The notes under the pieces are model-generated. The model was not told where the DNA came from, did not search any database, and was given only the letters and a program-made list of their open reading frames with translations. From DAOTTX01 sp034437515 (GTDB taxonomy: Bacteria > Chloroflexota > Anaerolineae > Aggregatilineales > Phototrophicaceae), in assembly GCA_034437515.1 (NCBI GenBank), contig DAOTTX010000158.1, positions 30,058-94,057 of the forward strand: 64,000 nt of DNA, given 5' to 3'. This document shows positions 50,565-58,659 of this stretch, piece by piece. Positions within the stretch are counted from its first letter, which is position 1, and each line of letters opens with the position of its first letter. Position numbers and translations under genes: made by a program.

Positions 50565-52022
50565 CTAAACTCCAAACAACTTGCCGAAGACATCAACCGC
50601 GAGGTTGAAATCCGGCAGGGCGAACCAGACCCAGCCGAGCACGACGAAATGAAATGTGATGAACCAACCGGTAACCGACCAGGCGCGTTTCTGTGCCGGT
50701 TGGTCGTTCAGACCGCGATACCAGCGGCGGGTGCGGTCGCTCCATCGCTTGTGGATAAACAGGCCGACACCATGCCATAAGCCCCAGATCAGGAAGTTCC
50801 AGGTGACGCCGTGCCACAGCCCGATGGTTATCATCGTTGCCAACTGCGCGGAAAGTACCACGATCACTGGTGAGGGCTTCGGTTGGCGTGTGAGCAGCAG
50901 CCGCGAGAGTGGGGTAAATACGTAGAACCGCGCCCAGTTGCTCAGGGTGATGTGCCAGCTCTGCCAGAAGCTGGTGATATTCGTCTTGAGGTAGGGACGG
51001 TCGAAGTTTTCCGGTAGCTTGACGCCCAACAGAATGCCAATGCCAATGGCGATGTCAGTGTAGCCGCTGAAATCAAAGAATAGCCGCAGCGCGTAGCCAT
51101 ACAGCAGTAGCCACAAGCCGAAAGTCGAGTCGGCTTGCAGGGCGTTGGTGGCGTTCAGCGATGCGCCAAGCGCTAGGCTATCCGCGATGACGAATTTTTT
51201 GAAGATCCCCGCACCAATGCGCGTCAACCCCTCTGTGATGCGGGTCGCGTCAAGGCCGCTGTGGTCGGGCAGGGTACGGAAGTCTTTCACGAAGCGTTCC
51301 GCCCGGTCGATAGGGCCGGCGATATAGGCCGGGAAGAAGATCACATAAGTGGTGAACTCGCGTAGCGATAGCGCGGGTAGTCGCCCGGTTTGGCGATCAC
51401 GCAGGGTGTGGATCAAACGGAATGCGACGTAAGAAAAGCCGAGCCACGCCAGATCACCGACGGAGGCGAGGTCGGCGCTGCGCCCGGTTTGCGTCCGCCA
51501 TAAACCGATGATTTCAAGCGCCAGCGTCTCGGTTTTGAGTACGATGAAAACGCCGATGATGAGCAGTATCACACCGGTGATCGTGCGCCGGTGCGAGGCA
51601 CGGCTCGCCGCCGAAGATATGCCCATCAATACCGCGCCGACACCACCGACCACCAGCAGCACACGTAGCGGATCAGGGGGGCGGGTGGTCAGTTGAAAAT
51701 CGGCTTGTAGATAGCGCGTCGCGGCGACCCCTAGCACCACCAGAGCGATTACCGCCAGGGTGATTATATCTTCACGGTGGAACTGTTGTTGTTCTTCGTC
51801 GTTGGGCTTGCGCGTGACCCACCACGTCAGCACGGTGAGCGCCAGCGTCAGCGTTGGCAGGATGTAATCCGAATAGCGGATAATCAGTGGGGGTTGCAGC
51901 CAGTAGATCGCAATTAGGCTGCCCACCAGCAGCGCCCAACCACGCAGCCGGGCCGGGATGGCGATGCTGTAAGCCAACGCGCCCAGGCAGAGGATGGTGA
52001 TGGTTTCGAGGTCGAAGGTCAC
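50565..52022 (-). CDS. MBOAT family membrane-bound O-acyltransferase
   Basis: This 485-residue multi-pass protein has the MBOAT core: GFSYVAFRLIHTLRD, the PLSLREFTTYVIFFPAYIAGPIDR-type segment, FFDFSGYTDIAIGIGILLG, and SFWQSWHITLSNWARFYVFTPL. The catalytic His region is IGLWHGVTWNFLIWGLWHGV. It matches the DltB/AlgI branch that carries acyl groups across the membrane. The start is GTG, 6 bp after the microprotein stop, with no clear ribosome site, so it probably depends on translational coupling. Its partners are the SGNH gene downstream and the microprotein upstream. Confidence 0.92.
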   Translation of the reverse strand: MTFDLETITILCLGALAYSIAIPARLRGWALLVGSLIAIYWLQPPLIIRYSDYILPTLTLALTVLTWWVTRKPNDEEQQQFHREDIITLAVIALVVLGVAATRYLQADFQLTTRPPDPLRVLLVVGGVGAVLMGISSAASRASHRRTITGVILLIIGVFIVLKTETLALEIIGLWRTQTGRSADLASVGDLAWLGFSYVAFRLIHTLRDRQTGRLPALSLREFTTYVIFFPAYIAGPIDRAERFVKDFRTLPDHSGLDATRITEGLTRIGAGIFKKFVIADSLALGASLNATNALQADSTFGLWLLLYGYALRLFFDFSGYTDIAIGIGILLGVKLPENFDRPYLKTNITSFWQSWHITLSNWARFYVFTPLSRLLLTRQPKPSPVIVVLSAQLATMITIGLWHGVTWNFLIWGLWHGVGLFIHKRWSDRTRRWYRGLNDQPAQKRAWSVTGWFITFHFVVLGWVWFALPDFNLAVDVFGKLFGV

Positions 52023-52028
52023 AGTCGG

Positions 52029-52160
52029 CTAAAAGCCCTGGTAAATCCACTGCGGGGAGGCGTCGCTCGTCACGATCATCAGCAGGATGGCGATCATGCA
52101 CAGCCCCAGCGCAAACAGATTTTCTCTTGAAAACAGGCGATCTAATATTTTGCGCCACAT
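52029..52160 (-). CDS. DltX/DUF5989-like microprotein (43 residues)
   Basis: This short gene falls between the lipoprotein (2-bp gap) and the MBOAT gene (6-bp gap). It encodes MWRKILDRLF..., one membrane helix (about 17-31, FALGLCMIAILLMIV) and the C-terminal end SPQWIYQGF. Small proteins encoded with MBOAT acyltransferases (DltX in Dlt operons, DUF5989 proteins with alginate-type MBOATs) have exactly this form: a short basic N-terminus, one helix and a conserved terminal F/W-I-Y-x-x-F. In Dlt, this tail reaches the MBOAT active site and takes part in acyl transfer. Function here is inferred from position and this motif. Confidence 0.75.
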   Translation of the reverse strand: MWRKILDRLFSRENLFALGLCMIAILLMIVTSDASPQWIYQGF

Positions 52161-52162
52161 GA

Positions 52163-52576
52163 TTATGAACCCGCCGCGGTCTCACCACACCAGCGCCAGA
52201 CCCCATCTTCCTGCACGACACGGTAAGTCTCTAATTCAAAGGCGGTGTCATCACCGGTGCCGTAGTCGCCGATCATCCGTCCGTCACAACTGACGGTTGC
52301 GCTGTCGTCGGTGGTGCTATCGAGCGTGCAAGCCATGTCTTCCAGCCGCAGATTATCCACCGCCGCGAAGGACATCGCCATCTGCTCGACTTCGCCTTCG
52401 CGCTCCGCACAGACCAACTGCTGTAGGGCGGATTCGTCACTTTCCACCCGTGCCTGCAAGTAGTTCTCGATGGCTTGCACCGCGCCACTCGACGCCGCAT
52501 CGCCGCCGTCGTCATCCGCGCAGGCGGTAAGGGCGAAGGCAAGGATCAGCAGTAGACTAAAAGTAACTTGTTTCAT
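52163..52576 (-). CDS. Small lipoprotein
   Basis: This 137-residue protein has a lipoprotein signal peptide: MKQVTFSLLLILAFALTAC, lipobox LTAC with Cys19. The mature part starts with an acidic linker (ADDDGGDAASSG) and then a helix plus beta-sheet (AVQAIENYLQARVESDESAL ... YRVVQEDGVWRWCG), resembling small NTF2-like/DUF4878 lipoproteins. ATG 52576 is chosen over the longer frame because the signal peptide begins there. It is 28 bp after the glycerate kinase stop and 2 bp before the microprotein start, inside the MBOAT operon. Precise role unknown. Confidence 0.78.
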   Translation of the reverse strand: MKQVTFSLLLILAFALTACADDDGGDAASSGAVQAIENYLQARVESDESALQQLVCAEREGEVEQMAMSFAAVDNLRLEDMACTLDSTTDDSATVSCDGRMIGDYGTGDDTAFELETYRVVQEDGVWRWCGETAAGS

Positions 52577-52604
52577 CGTGTTCAATGTTCCTATCCAAAG
52601 CATT

Positions 52605-53747
52605 CTACACAGCGGAGTCTAGCCCAAGACGGAACAGACGCATAGCCCGTTCTGCCGCGTGGGTGATGAGTTCGGCGGCATCCGTCATCGCTTCATCGAG
52701 TGACATGGGACGATGGAGGATGGGCACAAGGGCGTCGATGCCGTGTTCGTAAACCACGCCAGCATCGACGGCGATGCTGCCAGCAAGGGCGATCACCGGG
52801 ATATTACGTTGTTGGGCACGCCGGGCAATGCCGATGGGTGCCTTGCCGTAGATGGTTTGCGAGTCGATGGCACCTTCACCGGTAATGACCAGATCAACCC
52901 CGGCAAGTTTGCTATCGGTGTCCAGTGTATCCAGCACGACATCAACCCCTGATTCGATCTCTGCACCGAGGAACGCCGCCAACCCCGCGCCGAGGCCACC
53001 CGCCGCACCGGCACCGGGCAGGTCGGCAACGCTCACACCCAGGTCACGACCGATGACTTGCGCATAGCGGGTGAGCAGTAATTCAAGTTGTTCGACCATC
53101 GCCGGGGACGCGCCTTTCTGCGGCCCGAAGACCCGCGCCGCGCCGGTTTCGCTCAACAGGGGGTTGTTAACGTCGGAGGCGACGATGAAATGTGTCTTAC
53201 TGATGCGCGGGTGGCTGCCACGTATGTCAATCTGTCGCAGGTGTTCTAAACCGTCACCACCCGGCGAAACCTCATTACCGTTGACATCGGTTAACCTGAA
53301 GCCGAGCGCCTGCGCCATCCCGATACCCCCCTCGACGGTGGCGCTGCCGCCCACACCGATGATGACCTTTTCCGCGCCATGTTCTAAGGCCGCCTGGATC
53401 AACTGTCCGGTGCCGTAGGTGGTGGTCTTCATCGGATCAAGCTGATAATCCTTGATTAAGCGTAAACCGGAGGCCGCCGCCATTTCGATGATGGCTGTGC
53501 CATCGTCAAGCAGACCGAATTGTGCGTCGATCTCGTCGCCGAGCGGGTTTTTCACCTTGACGGTGATGGTTTCGCCGTTCGCTGTCGCCATGATCGTCGC
53601 CAGGGTGCCGTCGCCACCATCAGCGATGGGTAGTTCAACCACCTCGATTTCAGAATCGACACGGCGCAGGCCGCCGGCGATAGCCCGTGCCGCCTCGACC
53701 GCTGTCAGGCTACCTTTGAAAGCATTGGGGGCCGCTAACACCCTCAC
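52605..53747 (-). CDS. Glycerate 2-kinase (GarK/GlxK family)
   Basis: The 380-residue protein follows the GarK/GlxK family from end to end: VLAAPNAFKGSLTAVEAARA (substrate and phosphate loop), LPIADGGDGTLATIMA, IIEMAAASGLRLI, TTTYGTGQLIQAALEHGA, IIGVGGSATVEGGIGMAQALG, and GEGAIDSQTIYGKAPIGIA. It phosphorylates D-glycerate to 2-phosphoglycerate. The start is GTG in a GTGA overlap with the upstream beta-propeller gene, with GAGGT in front. Its place in an envelope operon is unexpected; with the nearby 2-hydroxyacid dehydrogenase (hydroxypyruvate or glyoxylate reductase-like) it may form a short glycerate branch. Confidence 0.93.
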   Translation of the reverse strand: MRVLAAPNAFKGSLTAVEAARAIAGGLRRVDSEIEVVELPIADGGDGTLATIMATANGETITVKVKNPLGDEIDAQFGLLDDGTAIIEMAAASGLRLIKDYQLDPMKTTTYGTGQLIQAALEHGAEKVIIGVGGSATVEGGIGMAQALGFRLTDVNGNEVSPGGDGLEHLRQIDIRGSHPRISKTHFIVASDVNNPLLSETGAARVFGPQKGASPAMVEQLELLLTRYAQVIGRDLGVSVADLPGAGAAGGLGAGLAAFLGAEIESGVDVVLDTLDTDSKLAGVDLVITGEGAIDSQTIYGKAPIGIARRAQQRNIPVIALAGSIAVDAGVVYEHGIDALVPILHRPMSLDEAMTDAAELITHAAERAMRLFRLGLDSAV

Positions 53748-55075
53748 GGCTGTACCTCAAAGTTGTAGATGACGCCGTTTATTAGCAAACGCAATTGGTC
53801 GCCGTCACGTCCGTAGGTCGCGCTGGTGATGGATGGCAGCAACTCTAAGTCCAGGGTAGCGATGGCCTGTGGTTCGGCATCCGGGTTATCCAGTGGCAAT
53901 GCCCACACACGGTCACCGCCGCTGATGCGGGTAACGGTAGAATCACTGCTGCCATAGATGAACAGGTCATCTTCCGGTAGCACGATGCTGAACCGGGGCG
54001 GGACGAGGCCGTTTATCGCGTCTCTGGTGAAGTAGTCAGCCTCAGCCTCGATACCTGTGAAGTCGAGCAATGACTCATAATCGCCCGTCGCTGGATCAAG
54101 CAGGTAGGCGTTCCAACCGATGGGTGCGAACTGTGCATTGGCATTTGACATCATGAAGACGATCTGGTCACCGTACCATGTCAGACCGTTAAACATCAAC
54201 GGTTCTGCCCACTCCGGCAGGCCGGGTAAGGGGGTTTCCTCCTGCATTCCGGTCGTCAGGTTGACGATCTGCTCAGCGTCGCCCGTGCTGAGGTCAAAAA
54301 GCCAGATGCCCGCTACGGGATCATCCCGAACCGATGGGCGGATGATGACCGCCATCTGTGATCCATCTGGTGAGATCGACGCTGTACCGTCCGGGCTGTC
54401 GAACATCGCATTGTAGATAGAAAAAATGCGGTCTTCTTGATTGATTTGGGCGACGAGTTCCGGTTCGGTGGTCTCGAACAGTTCGCCATCACCACCGCCT
54501 AAACCGAGTATGCCACCACTATTGCCGGGGATATGATAAATACCACCAATGCTGGGGTTGTCCTCGTCGGCTTCTGGTTCCCAACGGAAGAAGTAAAGAT
54601 CGCCATTGGGTGCCCATGTGGGTAGGTAATCAACCAACGGTGGTGGTTCATCTTCGTTAGATTGGATGAGGTTGCCATCTGTTTTGTCGTCGGTACGATT
54701 AAAGAGACGGTCGTTTTCGGCATCATACAGCCAAAGGTCACCTTCGATAAAGAGCCGGAAGACGTCTTCTTCAAGCGCGAGTACGTTGCTATCCGGTGAC
54801 CAGGTGAGTCTCGCAATCTGGATGCTTTCAGAAACGTCTGTACAGTTCTGGCTTGCTGGTGAAAACGTTAGAATGCAAAGTTCGTCAACGTTGAACCATG
54901 CCAGCCGGTTACCATCTGGTGAGAGGCGAGCGTGACGGGTATCGAAAGGCGCGTCAATGAATTGCTCTGTTGAGGTGCTGCCGGTGGGTTGTAACGGTAT
55001 TTCAGAATCATCCTGGGCATTGAGGCTAACGGCGACCAGGAATACCAAGAGCATCAGCAGGCTATATTTGCGCAT
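53744..55075 (-). CDS. Secreted PD40/WD40-like beta-propeller protein
   Basis: This 443-residue exported protein has a signal peptide of about 20 residues (MRKYSLLMLLVFLVAVSLNA). It is followed by TolB-like PD40 repeats, for example ARLSPDGNRLAWFNVDEL, ARLTWSPDSNVLALEEDVF, DYLPTWAPNGDLYFFRW and ASISPDGSQMAVIIRPSV. These propellers bind partner proteins or ligands and have no catalytic motif here. The gene lies 3 bp after the acyl-AMP ligase stop and overlaps the glycerate kinase gene by 4 bp. Confidence 0.85.
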   Translation of the reverse strand: MRKYSLLMLLVFLVAVSLNAQDDSEIPLQPTGSTSTEQFIDAPFDTRHARLSPDGNRLAWFNVDELCILTFSPASQNCTDVSESIQIARLTWSPDSNVLALEEDVFRLFIEGDLWLYDAENDRLFNRTDDKTDGNLIQSNEDEPPPLVDYLPTWAPNGDLYFFRWEPEADEDNPSIGGIYHIPGNSGGILGLGGGDGELFETTEPELVAQINQEDRIFSIYNAMFDSPDGTASISPDGSQMAVIIRPSVRDDPVAGIWLFDLSTGDAEQIVNLTTGMQEETPLPGLPEWAEPLMFNGLTWYGDQIVFMMSNANAQFAPIGWNAYLLDPATGDYESLLDFTGIEAEADYFTRDAINGLVPPRFSIVLPEDDLFIYGSSDSTVTRISGGDRVWALPLDNPDAEPQAIATLDLELLPSITSATYGRDGDQLRLLINGVIYNFEVQP

Positions 55076-55078
55076 CTG

Positions 55079-56785
55079 TCACGACTCCTTGAATACTTCA
55101 TCAATGAATTTCTCTCGATTGGCGCTACGGGCAATCTTACCACTACTGGTCTTGAGGAGCCACTTAGGTCTGACCAGATGTACATAGCGGGCGGCGACAT
55201 CGGTGCTTTGCCCGATGCGGTTGCGCACCTCGCGAATAATATCGGCGGTAGCGGTGCGGTCGGTGGGGTCAATACCGGCTTCGACTTCGGCGACGATAGC
55301 AAGGTCTTCGGTACCCAGCCGGTCGTTGAACACCCCAAACGCGGTCGCCCGACCCGGATGCAAGCCGGGGACGTCGTTGAGCAAGTTTTCAATATCTTGC
55401 GGATAGACGTTCTTGCCACCCACGATAATCAGGTCTTTTTTGCGCCCGGTGATGTAAAGTTCGCCGTCCGCGATGTAGCCCATGTCACCGGTGAAGTACC
55501 AACCCTCGCGGATGACCTGCGCGGAAAGCTCAGGCCGTTGGTAGTAACCGGTCAGCATCGAGTCGCTGCGCAGTGCGATCTCCCCGACGTGGCGTTCGGG
55601 TAAGTGCGCGCCGTTCTCGTCTGTGATTTTGACCTCACAGTTGGGGATGGGTGCGCCGCAGGAGACGAATGTCTGCGCATCTGTGTTTTCGTCGGCAGGG
55701 GTGGCGCGGCGATGCGTCATGATCTCATCACGGTTGACGTAGTCAACTCGTGCTGCTCCGCCCATGTGTGATTGGGTGACGGCGAAGGTGTTTTCCGCCA
55801 TCGCGTAGCAGGTCGTGAGGGCGTCACGAGCGAAGCCATACGGTGCGAATTTTTCCGCAAACAGGCGGTGACTTTCCGCATAGACCGGCTCCGAGCAGTT
55901 GACCAGCGCCCGAACCGATGACAGGTCTATGCCGTCGAGGTCACGGTCACGGATGCGGGTCGCCATAAAGTTATAGGCGAAGTTCGGCAACCAACAGAGT
56001 GTGCCGTTGTGCCTGTAGATGGCTTGCAGCAGAATTTTCGGATCACGCACCCACCGGAAAGGCGACATCAGCACCAGCTTGACGCCCTGTAAAATCGGTG
56101 TGATAAAGCCGGCGATCAAGCCCATGTCATGGTACAGCGGTAGCCAACTGACGATCACGTCATCGGGTTGCAGGTCGATGGCGTGGCTGTAGCTGGCGAC
56201 CTGATTCAAGACCGCACGGTGAGAGAGCATCACACCTTTTTGCAAGCCGGTGCTACCGGATGAATGTTGCAGAAAGGCGGTGTCTTCAGGCTGTGCCGGG
56301 ATGCGGTTGAGGTAGTGGGTCGGGTCGCCGCCAGGTTGTAGGTCGTCGGCGTTCATTAACGTAGTCGCTACACTTTGCAGATGCGCTTCAAGCTGTGGGC
56401 GCAGCGCGTCGTAGGTAATCACGACGCGGATGTTTTCATTAGCTACCAGTTGACGCACACTGTCGAAGTATTTGTCACGGTCGAGCTTTTCGGTCAAAAA
56501 CGGGAAGATCGACGGCACCGCGCCGAGCAGCATCGCCCCCCAGAACGCATAAAGCACATCCTCGCCGTGTTGCAATACCAGGGCAACCAGATCACCGGGT
56601 CGGATGCCGGCGGCTTGCAGGGCGTGGGCGTAATGGGCGGCCCGCTCGAAGAATATACGGTAGGTGATAGCTTGTTCGCCATCCGGCGTGAGCATAACGA
56701 TAGTGGTGCGGTCGGGGTAATTTTCGTATAGTCGCTGTGCCTGATGCAGCAGAGTCGATGGTCGGTTTTGAAGGGTGATGAGCAA
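55079..56785 (-). CDS. Fatty-acyl-AMP ligase (FAAL-like, AMP-binding)
   Basis: This 568-residue ANL enzyme is closest to FAALs: FLQHSSGSTGLQKGVMLSH, VIVSWLPLYHDMGLIAGFI (the H-D-M-G-L-I motif of FAALs), LPNFAYNFMATRI, TCYAMAENTFAVTQ, GWYFTGDMGYIADGELYITGRKKDLI and the C-terminal Lys in LKTSSGKIARS. FAALs make acyl-AMP and pass the acyl chain to a carrier protein phosphopantetheine instead of CoA. No carrier domain is fused and none is seen in the operon. The start is TTG with GGAG upstream. Here it may supply acyl groups for the MBOAT/SGNH pair downstream. Confidence 0.87.
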   Translation of the reverse strand: MLITLQNRPSTLLHQAQRLYENYPDRTTIVMLTPDGEQAITYRIFFERAAHYAHALQAAGIRPGDLVALVLQHGEDVLYAFWGAMLLGAVPSIFPFLTEKLDRDKYFDSVRQLVANENIRVVITYDALRPQLEAHLQSVATTLMNADDLQPGGDPTHYLNRIPAQPEDTAFLQHSSGSTGLQKGVMLSHRAVLNQVASYSHAIDLQPDDVIVSWLPLYHDMGLIAGFITPILQGVKLVLMSPFRWVRDPKILLQAIYRHNGTLCWLPNFAYNFMATRIRDRDLDGIDLSSVRALVNCSEPVYAESHRLFAEKFAPYGFARDALTTCYAMAENTFAVTQSHMGGAARVDYVNRDEIMTHRRATPADENTDAQTFVSCGAPIPNCEVKITDENGAHLPERHVGEIALRSDSMLTGYYQRPELSAQVIREGWYFTGDMGYIADGELYITGRKKDLIIVGGKNVYPQDIENLLNDVPGLHPGRATAFGVFNDRLGTEDLAIVAEVEAGIDPTDRTATADIIREVRNRIGQSTDVAARYVHLVRPKWLLKTSSGKIARSANREKFIDEVFKES

Positions 56786-56833
56786 GGGTTAATCTCCGGT
56801 TGGTGTAAGTTTGCCATACACCCCGCTATGGTA

Positions 56834-57847
56834 TCACACGATCCGGTAACGTAGAGGGTCGCCGTTGATATGACGCAAAATATTGGTGTATTGGTCGCTG
56901 CGTTCCTGTTGGTTGGCATCGTCCGTGCCAGCGGCGGTGTGTGGGGTGAGCAGTAGATTGTAATTATCGACCAGCGCCAATAATGGATTATCGGGTCGCA
57001 GCGGTTCCCATTCGTAGGTATCCAGCGCGGCTCCGGCGACCTGACCGATGGTGATCGCCGTTGCAAGCGCGGCCTCATCGATGACACTGCCGCTGCCCGC
57101 GCTGACGAGGAACGCACCCTGTGGTAGCGCATCGAACCAGGTAGCGTCGATAAGCTGATCGGTTTGCGCGGAATAGGGCAGCAGGTTGACCAGGATGTCA
57201 CTCTGGTCGAGTAGGTCATCTTTGCTGGCATGGGTGATGTTCAACTCACGCTCGACCGTATCAGGAAAGGGTGTGCGCTTGTTGTAGCGCACGGTCACAT
57301 CCCAACTACGCAGACGCCGCGCCAGTTCCGCGCCGATTTCGCCAAAGCCGACGATGCCAATATGTTTACCGGCGAGGCCGCCGATTTCCGTTCGATTTGA
57401 CCAATTATAGGCGAAGGTGTCTTCGTCGGTGCGCTGGCTGGTGCGCCAATCTGTGCTGGCATTTTGCGCGATGCGCTGGACTTCGTTTAGCTTTTTGACC
57501 AGTGCTAGCATTTGCATGACAACATGTTCGGCAACCCTTACCGTGCTCTGCACGGGCCAGTAGCATACCGCGACTCCGGCAGCGCGGGCGGCCTCGGTGT
57601 TGATGTCGTAGGTGAGAGAGCCGAGCCGCTGGATGAGTTTGAGCTTTGGCGCACCTTCGATGATTTCTGCGCTTACGGTGCCGCGCCGCTCGGAGATCAA
57701 ATATGCAGCCGTGCTCAGATGTCGAATCAGGGTTGGGTGGTCTGGTGCGCGCAGTATGGTGATGTCGAGTGCGGCGGGTGCGGCTTGTAGGGCGGCCCGC
57801 TGATGTCGGTCGCCCCGTTCCGTAGTGAAGATGACTTTATGCGACAT
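56834..57847 (-). CDS. D-isomer specific 2-hydroxyacid dehydrogenase family protein
   Basis: This 337-residue NAD(P)-binding protein has the Rossmann motif KHIGIVGFGEIGAELARRL (G-x-G-x-x-G), the second half-domain helix TVRVAEHVVMQMLAL, and the C-terminal DTYEWEPLRPDNPLLAL with catalytic His303 in TPHTAAG. The catalytic Arg (normally N-x-x-R-G-x-x-V-D) is replaced: the segment reads LVSAGSGSVIDEAAL, Ser at the Arg position. It may therefore be weak, altered or non-catalytic. Its start overlaps the stop of the upstream membrane protein (TGATG). FAAL follows by 48 bp. Confidence 0.87.
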   Translation of the reverse strand: MSHKVIFTTERGDRHQRAALQAAPAALDITILRAPDHPTLIRHLSTAAYLISERRGTVSAEIIEGAPKLKLIQRLGSLTYDINTEAARAAGVAVCYWPVQSTVRVAEHVVMQMLALVKKLNEVQRIAQNASTDWRTSQRTDEDTFAYNWSNRTEIGGLAGKHIGIVGFGEIGAELARRLRSWDVTVRYNKRTPFPDTVERELNITHASKDDLLDQSDILVNLLPYSAQTDQLIDATWFDALPQGAFLVSAGSGSVIDEAALATAITIGQVAGAALDTYEWEPLRPDNPLLALVDNYNLLLTPHTAAGTDDANQQERSDQYTNILRHINGDPLRYRIV

Positions 57848-58335
57848 CAGGCGGCGGTTGCTGCCTCGTTTTGACGCCGCTCACGAATATGACGAAAGAC
57901 CACATAAAGGTAGATCGCGCTGGTCACTACCAGGATCGTTTGCAAGATCATTGGGAACGTGATTTCATCCCCGCTGAACGCACCGCTGATGAGCAAAAAC
58001 ATACCACGCAGTGATCCGATCATCAACAGGGCGACAATCGTTCCGGCAGCCATGCCACCATACCGCCCGATTTTGGGATTCATGGTGGATAACCCGGCGA
58101 TCAATAGTGGGATGCCGAGAAGTGCCGGGATCAGCGCGGTGACGCTGGGATCGTCGCTTTCCTCTTCTACTTCCTCGGCAAGCTCAATAGCGTCGTCGTC
58201 GCCTTGTTCGGTGACTTCGACCGTGTCCGCGTCCTCGTTCGCGTCTGCCAGCACATAAGACCCCACACCGACCACAATCAACAAAATTGCATAACCGATA
58301 GTGATTTTTGTCAAAAAGTTTATCTGTTGGAACAT
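57847..58335 (-). CDS. Membrane protein of unknown function
   Basis: This 162-residue protein has four likely helices: an N-terminal one (ITIGYAILLIVVGVGSYVLA), then an acidic external or cytoplasmic loop of ~35 residues rich in Asp/Glu, then ALIPALLGIPLLIAGL, GGMAAGTIVALLMIGSL and ILVVTSAIYLYVVF, with a basic C-terminal tail. No family was recognised. ATG 58335 has AAGGGGC upstream and is preferred over TTG 58338. It is the first gene of the nine-gene leftward operon and overlaps the dehydrogenase by 1 bp. Confidence 0.75.
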   Translation of the reverse strand: MFQQINFLTKITIGYAILLIVVGVGSYVLADANEDADTVEVTEQGDDDAIELAEEVEEESDDPSVTALIPALLGIPLLIAGLSTMNPKIGRYGGMAAGTIVALLMIGSLRGMFLLISGAFSGDEITFPMILQTILVVTSAIYLYVVFRHIRERRQNEAATAA

Positions 58336-58659
58336 CAAATTGCCCCTTATCTCGAATGTTCTTTATCGGGCTGTATTCTACCAGTGAGCTGTGTAAAGTT
58401 TCACGATTTATCACTCGTTACTAAAGATAAGACCGCTCATAAAGTACAAAAAAGCCCATAAAAGCTTATATTTTCGCATAGTCATAAAGACAATTCAAGT
58501 TGTTTTGATTATTATCTGCAACCCCGGAAACTCATATAGAGGTATGGTCTCATTTATATTGCCGTCAAATGATATGAGTTTCCGTCCTTTCAGCATAATC
58601 AAAAAATGGATTGTGCCATGTATAATGCACATACGTGCAGAGTCGAAAGTTAAACCAGT
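58336..58659. other. 324-bp non-coding region with a 13-bp inverted repeat between divergent operons
   Basis: It separates the leftward acylation operon from the rightward helicase operon. It carries a perfect 13-bp inverted repeat, CGGAAACTCATAT (58525-58537) with its complement at 58572-58584, 34 bases apart. A TATAAT at 58621-58626 lies 33 bp before the helicase start, but the -35 is weak. The inverted repeat is a candidate operator. No other gene is visible. Confidence 0.6.

Noticed and set aside
52087..52293. 68-codon plus-strand frame opposite the microprotein and lipoprotein
   Set aside because: It is antisense to genes with a clear signal peptide and operon spacing, and has no recognisable features.
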